Origin: Pegoplata infirma
Lineage: Eukaryota; Arthropoda; Insecta; Diptera; Anthomyiidae
Direction of reading: 5' to 3'
Assembly (NCBI GenBank): GCA_963921195.1
Contig: OY992540.1
Span: 24,936,262-25,000,261, forward strand
Length of the DNA: 64,000 nucleotides
Part shown: one piece after another, positions 45,070 through 57,700 of the stretch
How positions within the stretch are numbered: position 1 is the first letter of the stretch
How the letters are laid out: each line of letters begins with the position of its first letter
The notes under the pieces: model-generated
What the model saw: only the letters and a program-made list of their open reading frames with translations
The model's database searches: none
What the model was told of the DNA's origin: nothing
Translations under genes and position numbers: made by a program

Positions 45070-45868
45070 TTAACGATTTTTTTAAAGATAATATATTAAC
45101 ACGAAATAATAGTTGAGGTAAAAAACACAGAAGCCGTTTTATACTTGTTTATAGCACAAAATTTAAGCTCTATCAAATTACTTGCGGGGGTCATTTTTGA
45201 CCCCCAGCCAATGTGGGTTAAAGACGTCCTAGATCGGTAAGATTTCATGACAGACTTAAAGTTGTCTAATATAATGCCACGACACCAAAAAACAGTTAAT
45301 TTGCCCAAAAATTAAATTTATACGATTTTATTAATCCAAATTATTGATAAAACCAACATTTCCTTGAAATCCGCTAACTTCCCCCCGCGATTCCCAAAAA
45401 GTGGCTCGACGGATATCCACCATATTTCACATTTTTCTTCTCCAAGGTGTTTTTTATGAATTCAGAAAGAAAAAATGGTATATTTAAATTTTTTTTTTAA
45501 TAAAATTTTCAAATTTTGAAAAAGGTGTTTTGAGAACGCCTCCAAAATCATGCCATTTTTTGGTATCAAGTTTGAACGGGTTAATGATACCGTAAAATCT
45601 TTAAATTTCATATTTAAGTATTTATGGTCAAATATTATACAAAAAATTTTTTGCATAATTTTAATAAAAAAACTAAAATTTTATTTTTTTTTTTTTAAAA
45701 AGTCCTTTTTTCCAAAAACCCCAATTTTGAGGCTCAAAGTGGAGACAGAAGATAAACTCCGATCGGAGTGATATTTTGCACGTGAGTTACCCTTAGGGGA
45801 CCGACACTTTTGGCGGGTATTAGAATTTGATCAGAGAGAAAAGTCCAAAAACGAGCCACCCTAGTGCA

Positions 45869-48681
45869 CACAGGGCCAGCATGATCCAATTCCGGCCAAA
45901 AGTCTTAATCTTGGTTGGATCCGTCTGAAAATGTGCTGTTAGAGGAATTCGAGGTCGCTGATTTCAAAATTTAGCTAAAAACCAAAAAAATCAAAATGGC
46001 GGATCCAATATGGCGGACAAATTTTTCTAATAAATGTCCGATTAAACTCAAATTTTTTTTAAGGGGGTCTTGGAGTTACTGAATAAGAATTGTTATTCCG
46101 AATTTTGAAAAACAAAAACAAAACAAAGAATGATCCTACTCCAGCCAAAAGTCTTTATCGTTGTTGGATCCGCCTGAAAATGTGCTTCTAGAGTATTTCG
46201 GGGTCGCTGTTTTCAAAATTTAACTAAAAACTAAAAAAATCAAAATGGAGCATCCAATATGGCGGACAAATTTGTTTAATAATTGAACAGTTCATGCGAA
46301 TAAAGACGAATAGACCATTTGTAGAATTTTACAGGGGACAATAAAAACGCAGGAAACGGTTAAAAAATAATATTTTTGTCAACTTTTTGGTATTAGTTTA
46401 AAGATTTAAGTCACATCTGCCTATATACACAATTTTAGTAAGGTATTCGAAAGAGAACTTGCCAAAAATTGGACTTCAATTTTTGCTTAAATGGAAAAAG
46501 GGCGAATATCCAAAAAAAATTATTGAAATTTGAATAAAAATGTGTTATTTTGCAGCAGATTTTGACTACATTTTCATGAGACTTGCAAAACTTGAAGAAC
46601 TATGGTTGGTATTTGTTTGTAACAATTTAAGGACTTCAAGGATACACTTTTTAAGATTGCAAGGACATGCAAAAAAATTTTTTTTTTTTTGTTAATTTTT
46701 TTTTTAATATTCCTGCCATTTGATGCAGTAGTAATTCTTTGTGACACTAAATACATTTTTAGGAATTATAATATTAACCCTTGACTGCATATTACGACGT
46801 AACATAAAAGGAACTGAAAAAATTTTTGTTTTTTATTCCTGACATTAGATGCATATTAACACTAAATGACACAAAATGAATTTTTAAGAATTATAATATT
46901 AACCCTTATTTGCATTATAACATTTAAAAAAAACTGAACTTTATTGATGGATTTTCTAAATATGCTTAGACCATGTATTCGTGGTTATATGATCTTAATT
47001 ACGCGGTAACACTGAAGATTTTTTTTTGCAAATCTGGTTAATTTGTTTGTATGTGCTAAGATTGTTTTTTTTTTTTTGTACAATTTCAAATTTTAGTTAA
47101 TATCAATTTTAAACTTGCAGCTAAATAATTTTTATATAATATTTTGTTAAGAATGGATATTCGCCCTTTTTGCTTTCCACACTTTAAAGTCTTATAACTC
47201 AAGAACGGTAAAATTTTTTGACAATATAATAAGTGTGGTTTGTTCCTCGTAATGTTCTTTTAACACATTGTTTCCGAAAGTAAAATTTTTGTATGTTTTT
47301 GTGTTTTATTTAATCAAAATTGTGCGTTAGTTCACTCCCAATTTAAACAAAAATATAAAAATATACGAATTATTGCACTTTCAAGGTCATTTGTTTAGCC
47401 TTAAAAGTCAAAATTTCCCCAAAATTTCTGCATAGGATTGTAGGGCTCTGCTAATAAAATGCATTTATGCAAAAAAGCGTGTTTGCGAAAAAGTGGTCTA
47501 TCGTCCTTATTCGCATGAACTGTTCAATTGTCCGATTAAACTCAAATTTTGTTTAAGGGTGTCTTGGAGTTACTAAATCAGAATTACTGGCGTTAATTTT
47601 GAAAAACAAAATGGCGGACTAAATATGCTTAGTAAAGTTTGTTACAAGTAATTAAAAACCAGTTATATTCCTTTTCTTTGTTGAAGCTAGCTGAAAGTGT
47701 GGCCTAGTAAATTTCCGGGTCTGTTATCTTAAAATCGCACTGATAAAATTCAATATAGCGGAAACAATGGCGGCTAGATTTTTTAACTTTGTCTGATCTA
47801 ACTAAAAATTAGTTTTAAGAGTATTAAGAGTGTCTGAAGTTAAATCTACGCACATAATTTTTATATTTTTTTTTTTTTTATTTTTGATATAAACTTACTC
47901 AGTTTCAGAACTTACTCAGTTTCAGAAAATCTTTTGGAAATGGTGACAGCAAATTGTTCACTTTTTTTGCTTTTTTTCGGAAATTCAATAAAAAATCTTT
48001 GAATTTAATTGGAAATGGTGTAACTGATATTTTCCATAATTCTACAAAAAAAATAGAAATGTAGATAATTTTTTTTTTCCTACACTTAAGGCACCCTCTG
48101 ACGATTAAAAAAAAACTAATCAAGCCGTAAAACATTATTTTGGGTTAAATTTTTTTTTTTAACAAATCTCGGACCACTGCATATATAGCTGTAATTTCGC
48201 AATTTATCATTTCGAGCAAGTTTGGGCAACCTTTTTCGAAAGATATGGATCCATTCTATATAAGAAAAAATATAGACTGATTGTATCGAACTGAGGATCG
48301 CTGAGAATTTTTTCTACGCGATGTAAATAACTAAAAAATCATAGTTATTTTCACAAAAATACGAATTGCTGTCAGGAAAATAAGTTATATTTTTCCATAT
48401 TATTTTCGTTACAAAGGCTAATATATAAGGGTGAAAACTGCAAATCAAAAGTTGATCATTAGCAATAGAAATGTGTAAAAAAAATAAAAAAGTATCTCCA
48501 CTTACAATTTTTTTTCCACTTTTTTAACTTTGAAGACCTGTCAAAGGAAATGGTGTAGATGGATCATAAAGATAAGTTCAGGAAACCAGCTCCTATATAT
48601 GTCCAACAAATTGGTATAGATATTTTTTGATAAATTAAATATAAGGACTTTTGGCCGGAAATCGATTTTGCTGGCCCTGTA
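45869..48681. mobile_element. Element R with internal tandem units
   Basis: Ends CACAGGGCCAGCA and inverted TACAGGGCCAGCA, with TGCA on each side (42853-42856, now separated by Q, and 48682-48685). Units of about 245 bases with CCAAAAGTCTT, GTTGGATCCGYCTGAAAATG and CCAATATGGCGGACAAAT are tandem; a third unit near 47690-47850 is diverged. Element S interrupts the second. Confidence 0.65.
46285..47525. mobile_element. Element S (AATT target) inside R
   Basis: Inverted ends GAACAGTTCATGCGAATAAG-type, with AATT on both sides. Sequence of R resumes exactly at TGTCCGATTAAACTCAAAT. Within it a unit of about 115 bases ending AATATTAACCCTT is duplicated (46715-46815 and 46825-46925). Confidence 0.75.
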
Positions 48682-49195
48682 TGCAGTGGTTCAAAAGTTA
48701 TGAGCAAAGGAGTGAATTTCGGCTAGGGTTTTTCGCGAATTTACATAAATTTATAAGAACCACGATAACTTTCTAAAGGCAATTCTGAGGGTGCTGAAGC
48801 TTGCCATATATATTTTTCGTTCCCCTGGACTGGTTCATATTGAATTTCAGCCAAATCGGTCCAGTGGTTCAAAAGTTATTAGAAAACCGTAAATTTCAGA
48901 TTCGCTTCACCTTAAATTCACGTGTTAAAAACCCGTTAAATATGTTTTAAACACATTGGTAAGTCACAAAAAAATTTTACACTCAAAAAAATTTTACATT
49001 AAAAAAAAAATTTAGTAATTTTTTTTTTTTTCAAAAATTATTTAAAAAAAAAAGTTTTTTTACAGAAAATAAAATATTTCTAATAAAAAACGTTATTTTT
49101 TCATATTAGAAAATTTACTATAACTTAAAAAGGGCATTTTAGAGGGTATTCATATATTCGGCCAAGTTTGAATTTAACTTTTCTACTTGTCTTTT

Positions 49196-50810
49196 TTTCG
49201 TAAATGACGTGTAAGGTATTGAAAATTCGGGACTGCCAAAAATAAAATTATTCATATTTTATTCTTAACTTATTTTACCAAATTTTATAAAACTTTTCCG
49301 TTACAAATTATTTAAACTTTTTAATTTTCCACTTGATTTGCAATGCAAAAAAAAAAAAAACATAAATTGTGAAAATGAAGATATCAAGAAATGAAAAATA
49401 CGAAAGAAAATATAATTTGGAAATTGATATCTACTTTACATAAACATTATTGCAAATGAAATGTAGTTCATTTCATCTTCTATAAAAGATAGTTTATATT
49501 AAAAAAAACTTTATGCATTTATTCATTCATTCCGTTTTTTTTTTTTTCTTTTTTTTTGATTGCATGACAGAGGGCATCTTTCTTATTAAATGGTACTATA
49601 ATCAAAGATTTAAAAAGTATAAAGAGAAAATATCATGCTGATATATATTAAAAATGACAGGAAACAAGAAAATATCATTAAAGATAATACGAGTAATTAA
49701 ATTAAGAGTAGTTTATTTTCCAACGTAGTAAAATTTTTTTAAAAAATGATTTAAGAAAAAAACATTAACTTTGCTATGGTGTTTTAAGTTTAATTTAACT
49801 AAAATAAGATTTATGTAAAACTTTTAAAAAAAATATGCCTTAAAACATATCGTACATATTTTATAAACCTAAAAGTATGTTGTAAAATTTTCAAAATCAT
49901 TAATATTTAATTTTTTAACAAGTTTATAAATTCATAAATATAATATTTATGTATGCCTATACTAAATATTTTTCTTTTTTTCATTTCATTGCCCTTAAAG
50001 GTATACTATAAAATTGTTAACCTTTCGTTAACCTAAAAGTATGCTATATTGTTAAGGTTCATTAAAGTATAAGATTTCTATGGCTAAAATTTAAACTTTA
50101 CTCTACAAAAATATCAAAATCTGGTAACTTAAATATCTTCTTGTTATTTTTTCATTCAGTTTCAAAATTTTAAGCTTTTGTAAAGTTGTAAATTCTTGTC
50201 AGTTTTGTAACAAACACAAACAGGAAACCGAAAAATGCAGAAAAGTTCAACCAAAACTGTTTACTAATATCCAACACTGCCTCTGGCAATGACAAAAAAT
50301 ACCACATGCCAAACAATATTGTATGTATTGTGTACTCCATATTTTTGGCCTAAAGTCTATAATAATAACAACATCGAAAAGAGGCTGGTATAAAATATTA
50401 GAGCGGCATTTTTTTTGTATAAAAAACATTTTTTTCAATTTAAAATTTTCGGGCAAATTTTTATTCTAATAGCCTTAAAACGTATGTGGTACAAATTTTA
50501 GGCCAATGGGATTAAATTAACCCATAACTCCCGCAAATCAAAATTTTGGATTTTTGAAAATGTAAAAAAGTAAAATAAATGTGTGTTAAATTCGCCTAAG
50601 CAACCTCTTTTATACATGTTAAAAATTAATAAAAATTTTTGCAGTAATATTTTTTTGAGGGGTGTTCGGCGGGGTTAGGGAGTAAACATTCCCCCCTTAA
50701 CGTAGAAATGTTAACTATTGTAATTATTATGCTTTTTGCACTAAATTATTTTTTAAATCTACGCCCACTAAAAGGGGCGGACCGAAAAATACATTTTCTA
50801 ATCCCATGCA
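49196..50810. other. AT-rich intergenic DNA, nothing recognised
   Basis: Long A/T runs and no credible exon. No terminal repeats were resolved. Confidence 0.5.
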
Positions 50811-50814
50811 CTCA

Positions 50815-52910
50815 GAGAAAATAGCTTTATAACATATATGACATGCTCTCATAAATATTTTTGTCATGAAACCTTCATAAATATTATGAAATTTTAAGAA
50901 AAAAATCTATTTAACAAAATTTCATGATTTCATAAAAAAAAAAATGAACGTATTACATGATTTTTTTATAATTTATAAATAGAAAAAATTGCTCGACCTT
51001 TAAAATATTATATTTTGAGTAAGTTTATTCTAGCTCGAGGTCATTATTTTCTTTACTAATTAAAACTATGATATTCTCTGTTTGTTTGTTGGTTAGTTGA
51101 CAATCGTGATCTTACAATTTTCGTCTTCTAATTCCCAATGGGAATACATTCGAAGACATATTAATATTTTTGATTATAAATGATTTGTCATTAAAATTCC
51201 TTTGCTACTTGTAGTATAGGATTTTTTTATTTGCTAAATAGCCTTTACAATGGAATCTGACAAATTCCGAAACACGTGTCTATTAAGTCTTGCAAAAATT
51301 ACCAACATAAATAAATTTAAAACAGAACAAGTATAAAAGTTAAATTCGACTTGGCCGAATCTATGAAAACCCTCCACAGTGCCCTTTTTAAGTGAAAGTT
51401 AATTTTCTAACATGAAAAAAAAAAACATTTTTTACTAGAAATATTTTATTTTGTGTAAAAAAACTTTTTTTTTAAGTAATTTTTGAGAAAAAATATAATT
51501 TTTTAAATTTTTTTGAGTGTAAATTTTTTTTCTGAGTGTAAAATTTTTTTCGAGTGTATTTTTTTTTTGTTATATATATTCCCGTTGTTCCATTTAGGAG
51601 CATAGGGCCTCCCATTTTTGAGGTTTCATTAATCAGTGTAATTTAAGATGGGTAGATGATTGGTATACCGCATCCGATCCTGGACTTGGGGCTGCCAAAT
51701 AAAGCCCCCAGGCTAGCTGAGTTTGTTGGTTTTGGTTCGGGGTACCTATTTTATTTCGACACTACCTGTTACCGGCATTTCCCTATCCACCACCTGGGAC
51801 CCGTCTGATAGGAGACCAACAACTCCCACAGAATTTTTTTTTGTTAGTGTAAAAATATTTTTGAGTGACAAAAATACGTTCTAAAAAAATATTTTTGTGA
51901 CTTACCAATGTTTTTAAAACATGTTTAACGGGATGTCAACACGTGAATTTATGGTGACACTAATCTGATATTAACGGTTTTGCTAATAACCACTTGACCG
52001 ATTTGGTTCGTGTTCAATACGAACCAGGCCTAGAGAACGACAAATATATATGCCATGCTTCGTTAGAACTGCCTTTCGAAAGTTAGCGTGTTTTTTATCT
52101 CAACATCGTCAGAACTGCCTTTCGAAAGATAGCGTGTTTTTTATCTCGAAAATTCACGAAAAACCCTTGCCGAAATTCAGTCTTTTGCTCATAACTTTTG
52201 AACCACTGGACCGATTTCGCTGGATGGCAGTACCAACCTGACCAGGTAAATGCCCAACATATATGCTAAACTTCAGGAGCCTCCGTAAAGTCTTTCAAAA
52301 GTTAGCGTGTTTTCAACAGACGTACAGACAGACGGACAGATGGACGGACGGACATCGCTAGATCGTCTTAAAATCGATCGAGGATCATGAATATATATAC
52401 TTTATGGAGTCTTAGAAAAATATTTCGAGGTGTTACAAATAAAATGACAAACCTTTATATACCCTCTATCACTAGAGTGGAGGGTATAAAAATAATTTTC
52501 TTGAAAATTATTCTATGAGAATATCATGGTTTTAATTAGTAAACAAAATAATGATCTCGAGCTATAATAAGCCTTGTCAAAAAAAAAAAAATCTAAAAAA
52601 AAATAATGTTGTTGCTTATAATAATGAAACATTTTATAAATACTATGAAAACTTTTCATAAAAATGATGAAACTTGTCATTAAAGTTCGTCAAATGTAAC
52701 TGTTTCACTAATATAATGAAATGTTTCATAAATACTATAAAAAAATTCATAGAAATATTATTTTTTTGTTTAGGTATTTCATAGTAGCAATGAAATATTT
52801 CATAAATACTATGAAATTTTTCATTTATATAATGAAAGAATTTCATAAATTGAATGAACCATTTCATAAACTTTAAAAAACATTTCATAGTAATTATAAA
52901 AAGGTCAATC
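50815..52910. repeat. W/KK repeat complex interrupted by family-I copy 4
   Basis: The W sequence (TTTCATAAATAYTATGAAA motifs) and the KK landmark (CTAGCTCGAGGTCATTATTT) appear at 50815-51300. They reappear inverted at about 52505-52905, on the other side of family-I copy 4 (51325-52492). The minus-strand frame at 52643-52888 is a product of the TTTCAT repeat. Confidence 0.55.
51586..51833 (-). mobile_element. Retroposon fragment (LINE 3' end or SINE) with 13-bp TSD
   Basis: A GC-richer block of about 250 bases is bounded by the direct repeat TTTTTTTTTGTTA on both sides, inside family-I copy 4. On the minus strand it reads GACGGGTCCCAGGTGGTGGA and ends in an ATATATA tail beside the duplication. 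This fits a 5'-truncated non-LTR element or SINE; I cannot name the family. Confidence 0.65.
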
Positions 52911-54736
52911 TATCTCGAAAACCGTTTGAATGATTTTAAATTATTTTATTCGTGTTTAGCACATCAAAATTAATAAGTACGATGTATCGCAAGACAGTTT
53001 TTTTTTTGTAATTTGTAATAACCCAAGACAAAAAAAATGGTGGTCTAATATAACATGGATGATGAAATATAGGCAGGAATACGTAAACAATTTGTCATGT
53101 TTTCTAACAAAAAAAAAAAAATTGGGAAAAAAGTTGAATGTATTCAAAACACAAGATGGAGAAATTAGATGTCGGCAGCAACTTTAAAATGAACATATAA
53201 AAACAATATCAAAGAAATGAAAATCAGTTTTAAAACAATTTTTGTATTTGATAAATATTTGATTTTCTTGGAATCATTCAATAATTCTACACCATTTTCA
53301 AAAGAAGTTTTTTTGAAAAATTGTCACTAAAAAAATGTACACCCAAAATTTATTTTTTTGCAAAAATTCTAAAACAAATTTTTAATCAAAAATAAAAATT
53401 GAGACAAAATTTCTATAGAAATTTTTTTTACGTTTAAAATATTTCAATCACTTAAAATTATTTGCTTCTGCAATTTATTTGTATTTAAAATATTTTTTTG
53501 CATTGTGAAATGTAATTATTGATTTGGACAAGCCGTATTAAACTTTATTACTCGTTTTTCTACAATTATTATATTTTTTCTATTTAACTTACCGCAAATT
53601 CATAATAAAAACCATTACAAATTGTAAGTATGCTACACATTTAATAAATGTTAAGCATCTAAAAGTATGTTGTAATTCAAAAATAAAAAAAATCTATCAA
53701 ATATAAAAATTATTAAATATAATTTATTGATTTTTTTTGTTGTAAATTTTTTTGTAATTGCTATAAAATGTATACAAAAAATTATGAAAATCTATTGACC
53801 TGAAAATTTCCCATACTAACATATTTTATGGACAATGTCTGCTTTTGAACTTTACGTTTATTATTAAAATAAAGTGAGTTATAACAAAAATCTATAGCAT
53901 ACTCTCAAAGAATGATTAAATTAATATTTATTGCATACCTAAAAGGGGCATAAGTTAAAACATGCTCAAGTTTTAAGAACATTTTGGGAAAAAAAATATT
54001 GATAAAGAGAATACAAAGCTTTTGAAAACTTTTTTAATCTTTTTGTACTGCAAACAATGTTAAATTTTTAAATTTTTTTGAAGTAATTTTGAAATTTTTG
54101 TTGAAAAACTCTACAAAAACACAAGAAAAAGACTCAAAAAAGTCAGAATTGATTTTTATGATTATTATACAAGTCAAAAGTTTATTTAATAAATTTTTTT
54201 TTTTGTTTTTTTTTTATATTAGAAACCAAATTTTAACACACACTATTAATTTAAAATCAGAATTTAGATTGTAATGAAAAACAAAAAAGTAAAAATGAAC
54301 ATCAGATTAAAGTTTAACAATGTCTGCTATTGATATTTTCGTCTACTTCAAAAAAATATTACAACAAAAACTTAAAGCATACTTTTAGACAGGTGATTAA
54401 ATTAAAAACTTGTAGCTTACCTGAAAGGGTCATAAATAAAAAACACACAAAAATTCCCAGAAATTGCTTTTATATATTTTAAGATAGCATTGAACTTTGA
54501 CAAAGATAAAAAAATTTAAAATAAATGACCTTAAAATTTAAATATCCTTTGTTTGATCCCTTTTTTAAGGATTCTTGTTTTTTAAAACAAACAGTTTTAA
54601 AATAATTCGTAAGATTTATTTTTCTGGCAATTTCTGTCGTGATGAATATAAAAATTTGTATTCTATTAGGAAGCCTAACAAAGAATTTTGTAAGTTTTTT
54701 ACAAGATTTTTTCTGGTAAGATTTTTTTTTAAGTTT
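52911..54736. other. AT-rich intergenic DNA, nothing recognised
   Basis: No coding, splice or terminal-repeat signals could be supported. Confidence 0.5.
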
Positions 54737-54740
54737 TTAA

Positions 54741-55224
54741 CTCTTTGACGACCATATATTTTCTGCCCAAGCCGTTTTCAATTTCTGTCATTGTCTTTAT
54801 ATGTGACCTAATAATAGTAACGAAACAAAAAATTGGACGTCTACCCCCTACCCCCTCTCCTTCGCCTTAATTTTTCTTGGTAAAAAATGTTGCCCTTTGG
54901 CAATTACGCAGCTCTGGCCTAAACTATTTGCTAGTCGCTAAGATTTTTAAGATCTGCAACTCAATAATAGTTTCTCTACAAAAATTTGGAACTTTAAACC
55001 CACTTCTTGCCCCTTATTTTGCTTGACAAGTAAAGATCCCTTTGTCCCTAAAAGAGAGATAATTATTTTACAAATTTTTAGGGCTTACATTGAGAAATTG
55101 GGTCAAATTAGAAACTTACTGAAAACAACGCCTTTGGGTACCTGAAGTCTAGTCTACAATTCACCTTTCTGAACATTTATTCTATCTTTTACCTAAAGTA
55201 TACTTGCCTGTGGTCGTTAAAGGG
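54741..55224. mobile_element. piggyBac-type MITE (TTAA target)
   Basis: The left end CTCTTTGACGACCA and the inverted right end CCCTTTAACGACCA are bounded by TTAA at 54737-54740 and 55225-55228. TTAA targets and CCY-starting ends are the piggyBac signature. The 484-bp interior is GC-richer than its flanks and has no transposase. Confidence 0.8.
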
Positions 55225-55565
55225 TTAATTTTTTATCAAAGACATTTTGAAAACGTCAAAAAACTGTAATAAATGCACAGCTGAGTTAAAAAACATGGTG
55301 GTATGTTTGCAGTGAAATTGTATGGTTGCTCTTTTCCTAGAACAAAATTAACCCTATAACTACCAATGTACTTTAGGGTACATTTTAGTCCTTTTTCAAA
55401 AATTTAACTCAGAATTCTAAAACGTACATTTTTATTGCTTAAAACTTCAACAAATATTTTCCTCATAAAATTTCATTAGGGTTTGTCAAACGTTAAATGT
55501 TCTAAATGCTTTAAATTTCAAAAATATAAAAAATCAGAGTTTTATTATGCTTTTTTACCAAAGCA

Positions 55566-57108
55566 GAGTTAAAAAAGTAGAAAAGTTAAATTCGATTTGG
55601 CCGAATCTAAGAATACCCTGCACAATGCCCTTTTTGAGTGATTGCAAATTTTCTAACGTGAAAAAAATAACATTTTTGATTAGAAATATTTTATTTTGTG
55701 TAAAAAAACTTTTTTTAGTAATTTTTGAAAAAAAAAAAAATTTTTTTTTAGTGTAAACTTTTTTTGAGTGTAAAATTTTTTTTCGATTGTATTTCTTTTA
55801 GTGTAAAAATATTTTTGAGTGACAAAATACGTTGTAAAATATTTTTGTGATTTACCAATGTTTTTAAAACATGTTTAACGGCTTTTCAACACGTGAATTT
55901 AAGGGCAAACAAATCTGAAATCAAATCTAATAACTTTTGAACCACTGAAACCGGGCCAGGGGAACGACAAATGTATATGCCACGCGTCAGCATCCTCAGA
56001 TTTGCCTTTCGAAAGTAAGCGTGTGTTTTATCTCGTAAATTCATGAAAAACCCTTGCCGAAATTCAGTCTTTTGCTCATAACTTTTAAACCACTCGACCG
56101 ATTTCGCTGGATTGCAATATCAATATGACCAGGTAAATTCCTAACATATATGCCAAACTTCAGGAGCCTCCGTAAAGTCTTTCAAAAGTTAGCGTGTTTT
56201 CAACAGACAGACGGACGGACATCGCTAGATCGTCTTTAAATCGATCGAGGATCATGAATATATATATCCTAGACCAATATTTGAGTTCTTACAAACGGAA
56301 TGACAAATTTATATATACCCTCTATCACTAGAGTAGAGGGTATAACAAGTATAAAAGTTAAATTCGACTTGGCCATGTCTTGCAAAAGTTAACGTGTTTT
56401 CAACAGACAGCGGACAGACGAACGGACAGACATCGCTAGAACGTCTTAAAATCAATCGAGGATTATGAGTACACTCTAAAAAAGTGAGTCCAGTTTCTTA
56501 CTATAAATTGGGTAAATTTAAACAAGTTCAAATAATATACTACTATAAATTGAGTAAATTTACAATATTTTTAAGTAAATTTACGCCATTTGTGTAAATT
56601 TACGCAATTTATAGTAAGAAACTAGTATCATTTTAATTAGAGTGTATATAAGAAATAAATTCTCTGTCCAATCAGCAGAAAAATATGCTGAAAAAACTCC
56701 CATTTTGAGCAACATCAGAAATCTACTGATTTTATCAGACACGGTTTGCTGAAAATCTGTCATGATTATCTAGGTGAAATCAACAGATAAATCTGTCAAA
56801 ACAGCAGCGAATACTTTGAAAAAAAAAAATTTACTAACATTTTCTTGAAAAAAGAATGACAGGAACAAACTGTTTTTGTATAATTAAAAAATAATCTGAT
56901 AAAAATATGTTTAAAAATGTTTTGAAATTCAGCAAACAAAATCAGTAAAAACGCAGTAAAACTTTTGGTTTTTATTTTAGTAAAAATACGAATTTTAGCA
57001 GAAAAATCTGATAAAAGTTTGCTAAATCAAATTGAAAGTAGTTTTAAAGATTTTTTGACAGACCAATATTTCAAAGTGTTACAAACGGAATGACAAACTT
57101 ATATGTTA
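55566..57108. repeat. Two consecutive family-I copies with inserts
   Basis: Copy 5 runs from GTTAAATTCGATTTGGCCGA to the terminal CTCTATCACTAGAGTAGAGG near 56340. Copy 6 starts again at once (AACAAGTATAAAAGTTAAAT) and is interrupted by MITE J and by A/T-rich sequence at about 56650-57050, resuming at GACCAATATTTCAAAGTGTT. Confidence 0.6.
56472..56644. mobile_element. MITE J, 173 bp (TA target)
   Basis: Ends CACTCTAA and its inverse with TA on both sides. Just inside them, TTTCTTACTATAAATTG and CAATTTATAGTAAGAAA mirror each other. Confidence 0.75.
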
Positions 57109-57700
57109 GGGCGTGCCGTTAAATTTAAACTTTCAAATTTTGTGTCGTAATACCTGCCAAACGATTGCCACGTCACACAGTAGCCGAAACATCCAATCTA
57201 GCGGCGCTTAATTCGGAAATGTAAAATAATAAAGCCCAATGCATATTTGTAATTATAAAACTTATAAAGAATTTAATTTTTAACCATATTTTTTTATTTC
57301 AGTGTTTTTAAGTATTTTGGGAAATTTATGTGAATATCGGGAGGGTTGCCTGTATGAGGACTAGAAGTTAAAATTTTCCGATTCCGTTAAAATTTAGAGT
57401 GATTATTTATGGCTACAAAAAACATTTACCAGTCGAATTTCAAGAGGATATTTGTTAAAATACCATTGTTAGGGCTTTTTAGTTAAACTGGTAGGGGAAA
57501 TTAACATGGGGGCTATGAGATAACATGGACCGATTTTGTCAAAAATTTAATAGGTTTTGTTCTCTCGATAAAAAATCTTAAATTTCAAATTTCAGCCAAA
57601 TCGATTGAAAATTGTGGTCTGTATCGCGTTTACACTGTTTATTTTGACAGGCAGATGGACCCTAAAAAACTGAACAACTTGCGCGAACTACCACGCCATA
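57106..57700. repeat. Family-DD repeat
   Basis: It shares GTGAATATCGGGAGGGTTGC, GGTAGGGGAAATTAACATGG and CATGGACCGATTTTGTCAAA with the DD copy at 20460-21000, in inverse orientation. Confidence 0.5.

Larger units (their letters stand above)
42858..45865. mobile_element. Giant foldback element Q
   Basis: Inverted ends ACTAGGGTGGCTCGTTTTTG, with GCAC on both sides (42854-42857 and 45866-45869). Arms of several hundred bases match closely, for example the TCACTCCGATCGGAGTTTAT region and its complement near 45755. MITE P sits in the left arm and a TTAA-flanked core at the centre. Confidence 0.8.
42838..49195. repeat. Family-I repeat opened by six nested or stacked insertions
   Basis: ACAGCGAAATCGGTCCAATG at the left edge and CAGTGGTTCAAAAGTTATGA from 48684 to the hairpin near 49165 are the two sides of one family-I copy. 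Between them lie R, Q at the left junction of R, P and a TTAA element inside Q, S inside R, and repeated units of R. Confidence 0.65.

Noticed and set aside
52643..52888. Minus-strand frame rich in F, M and K
   Set aside because: Direct translation of the TTTCATAAATA repeat W.
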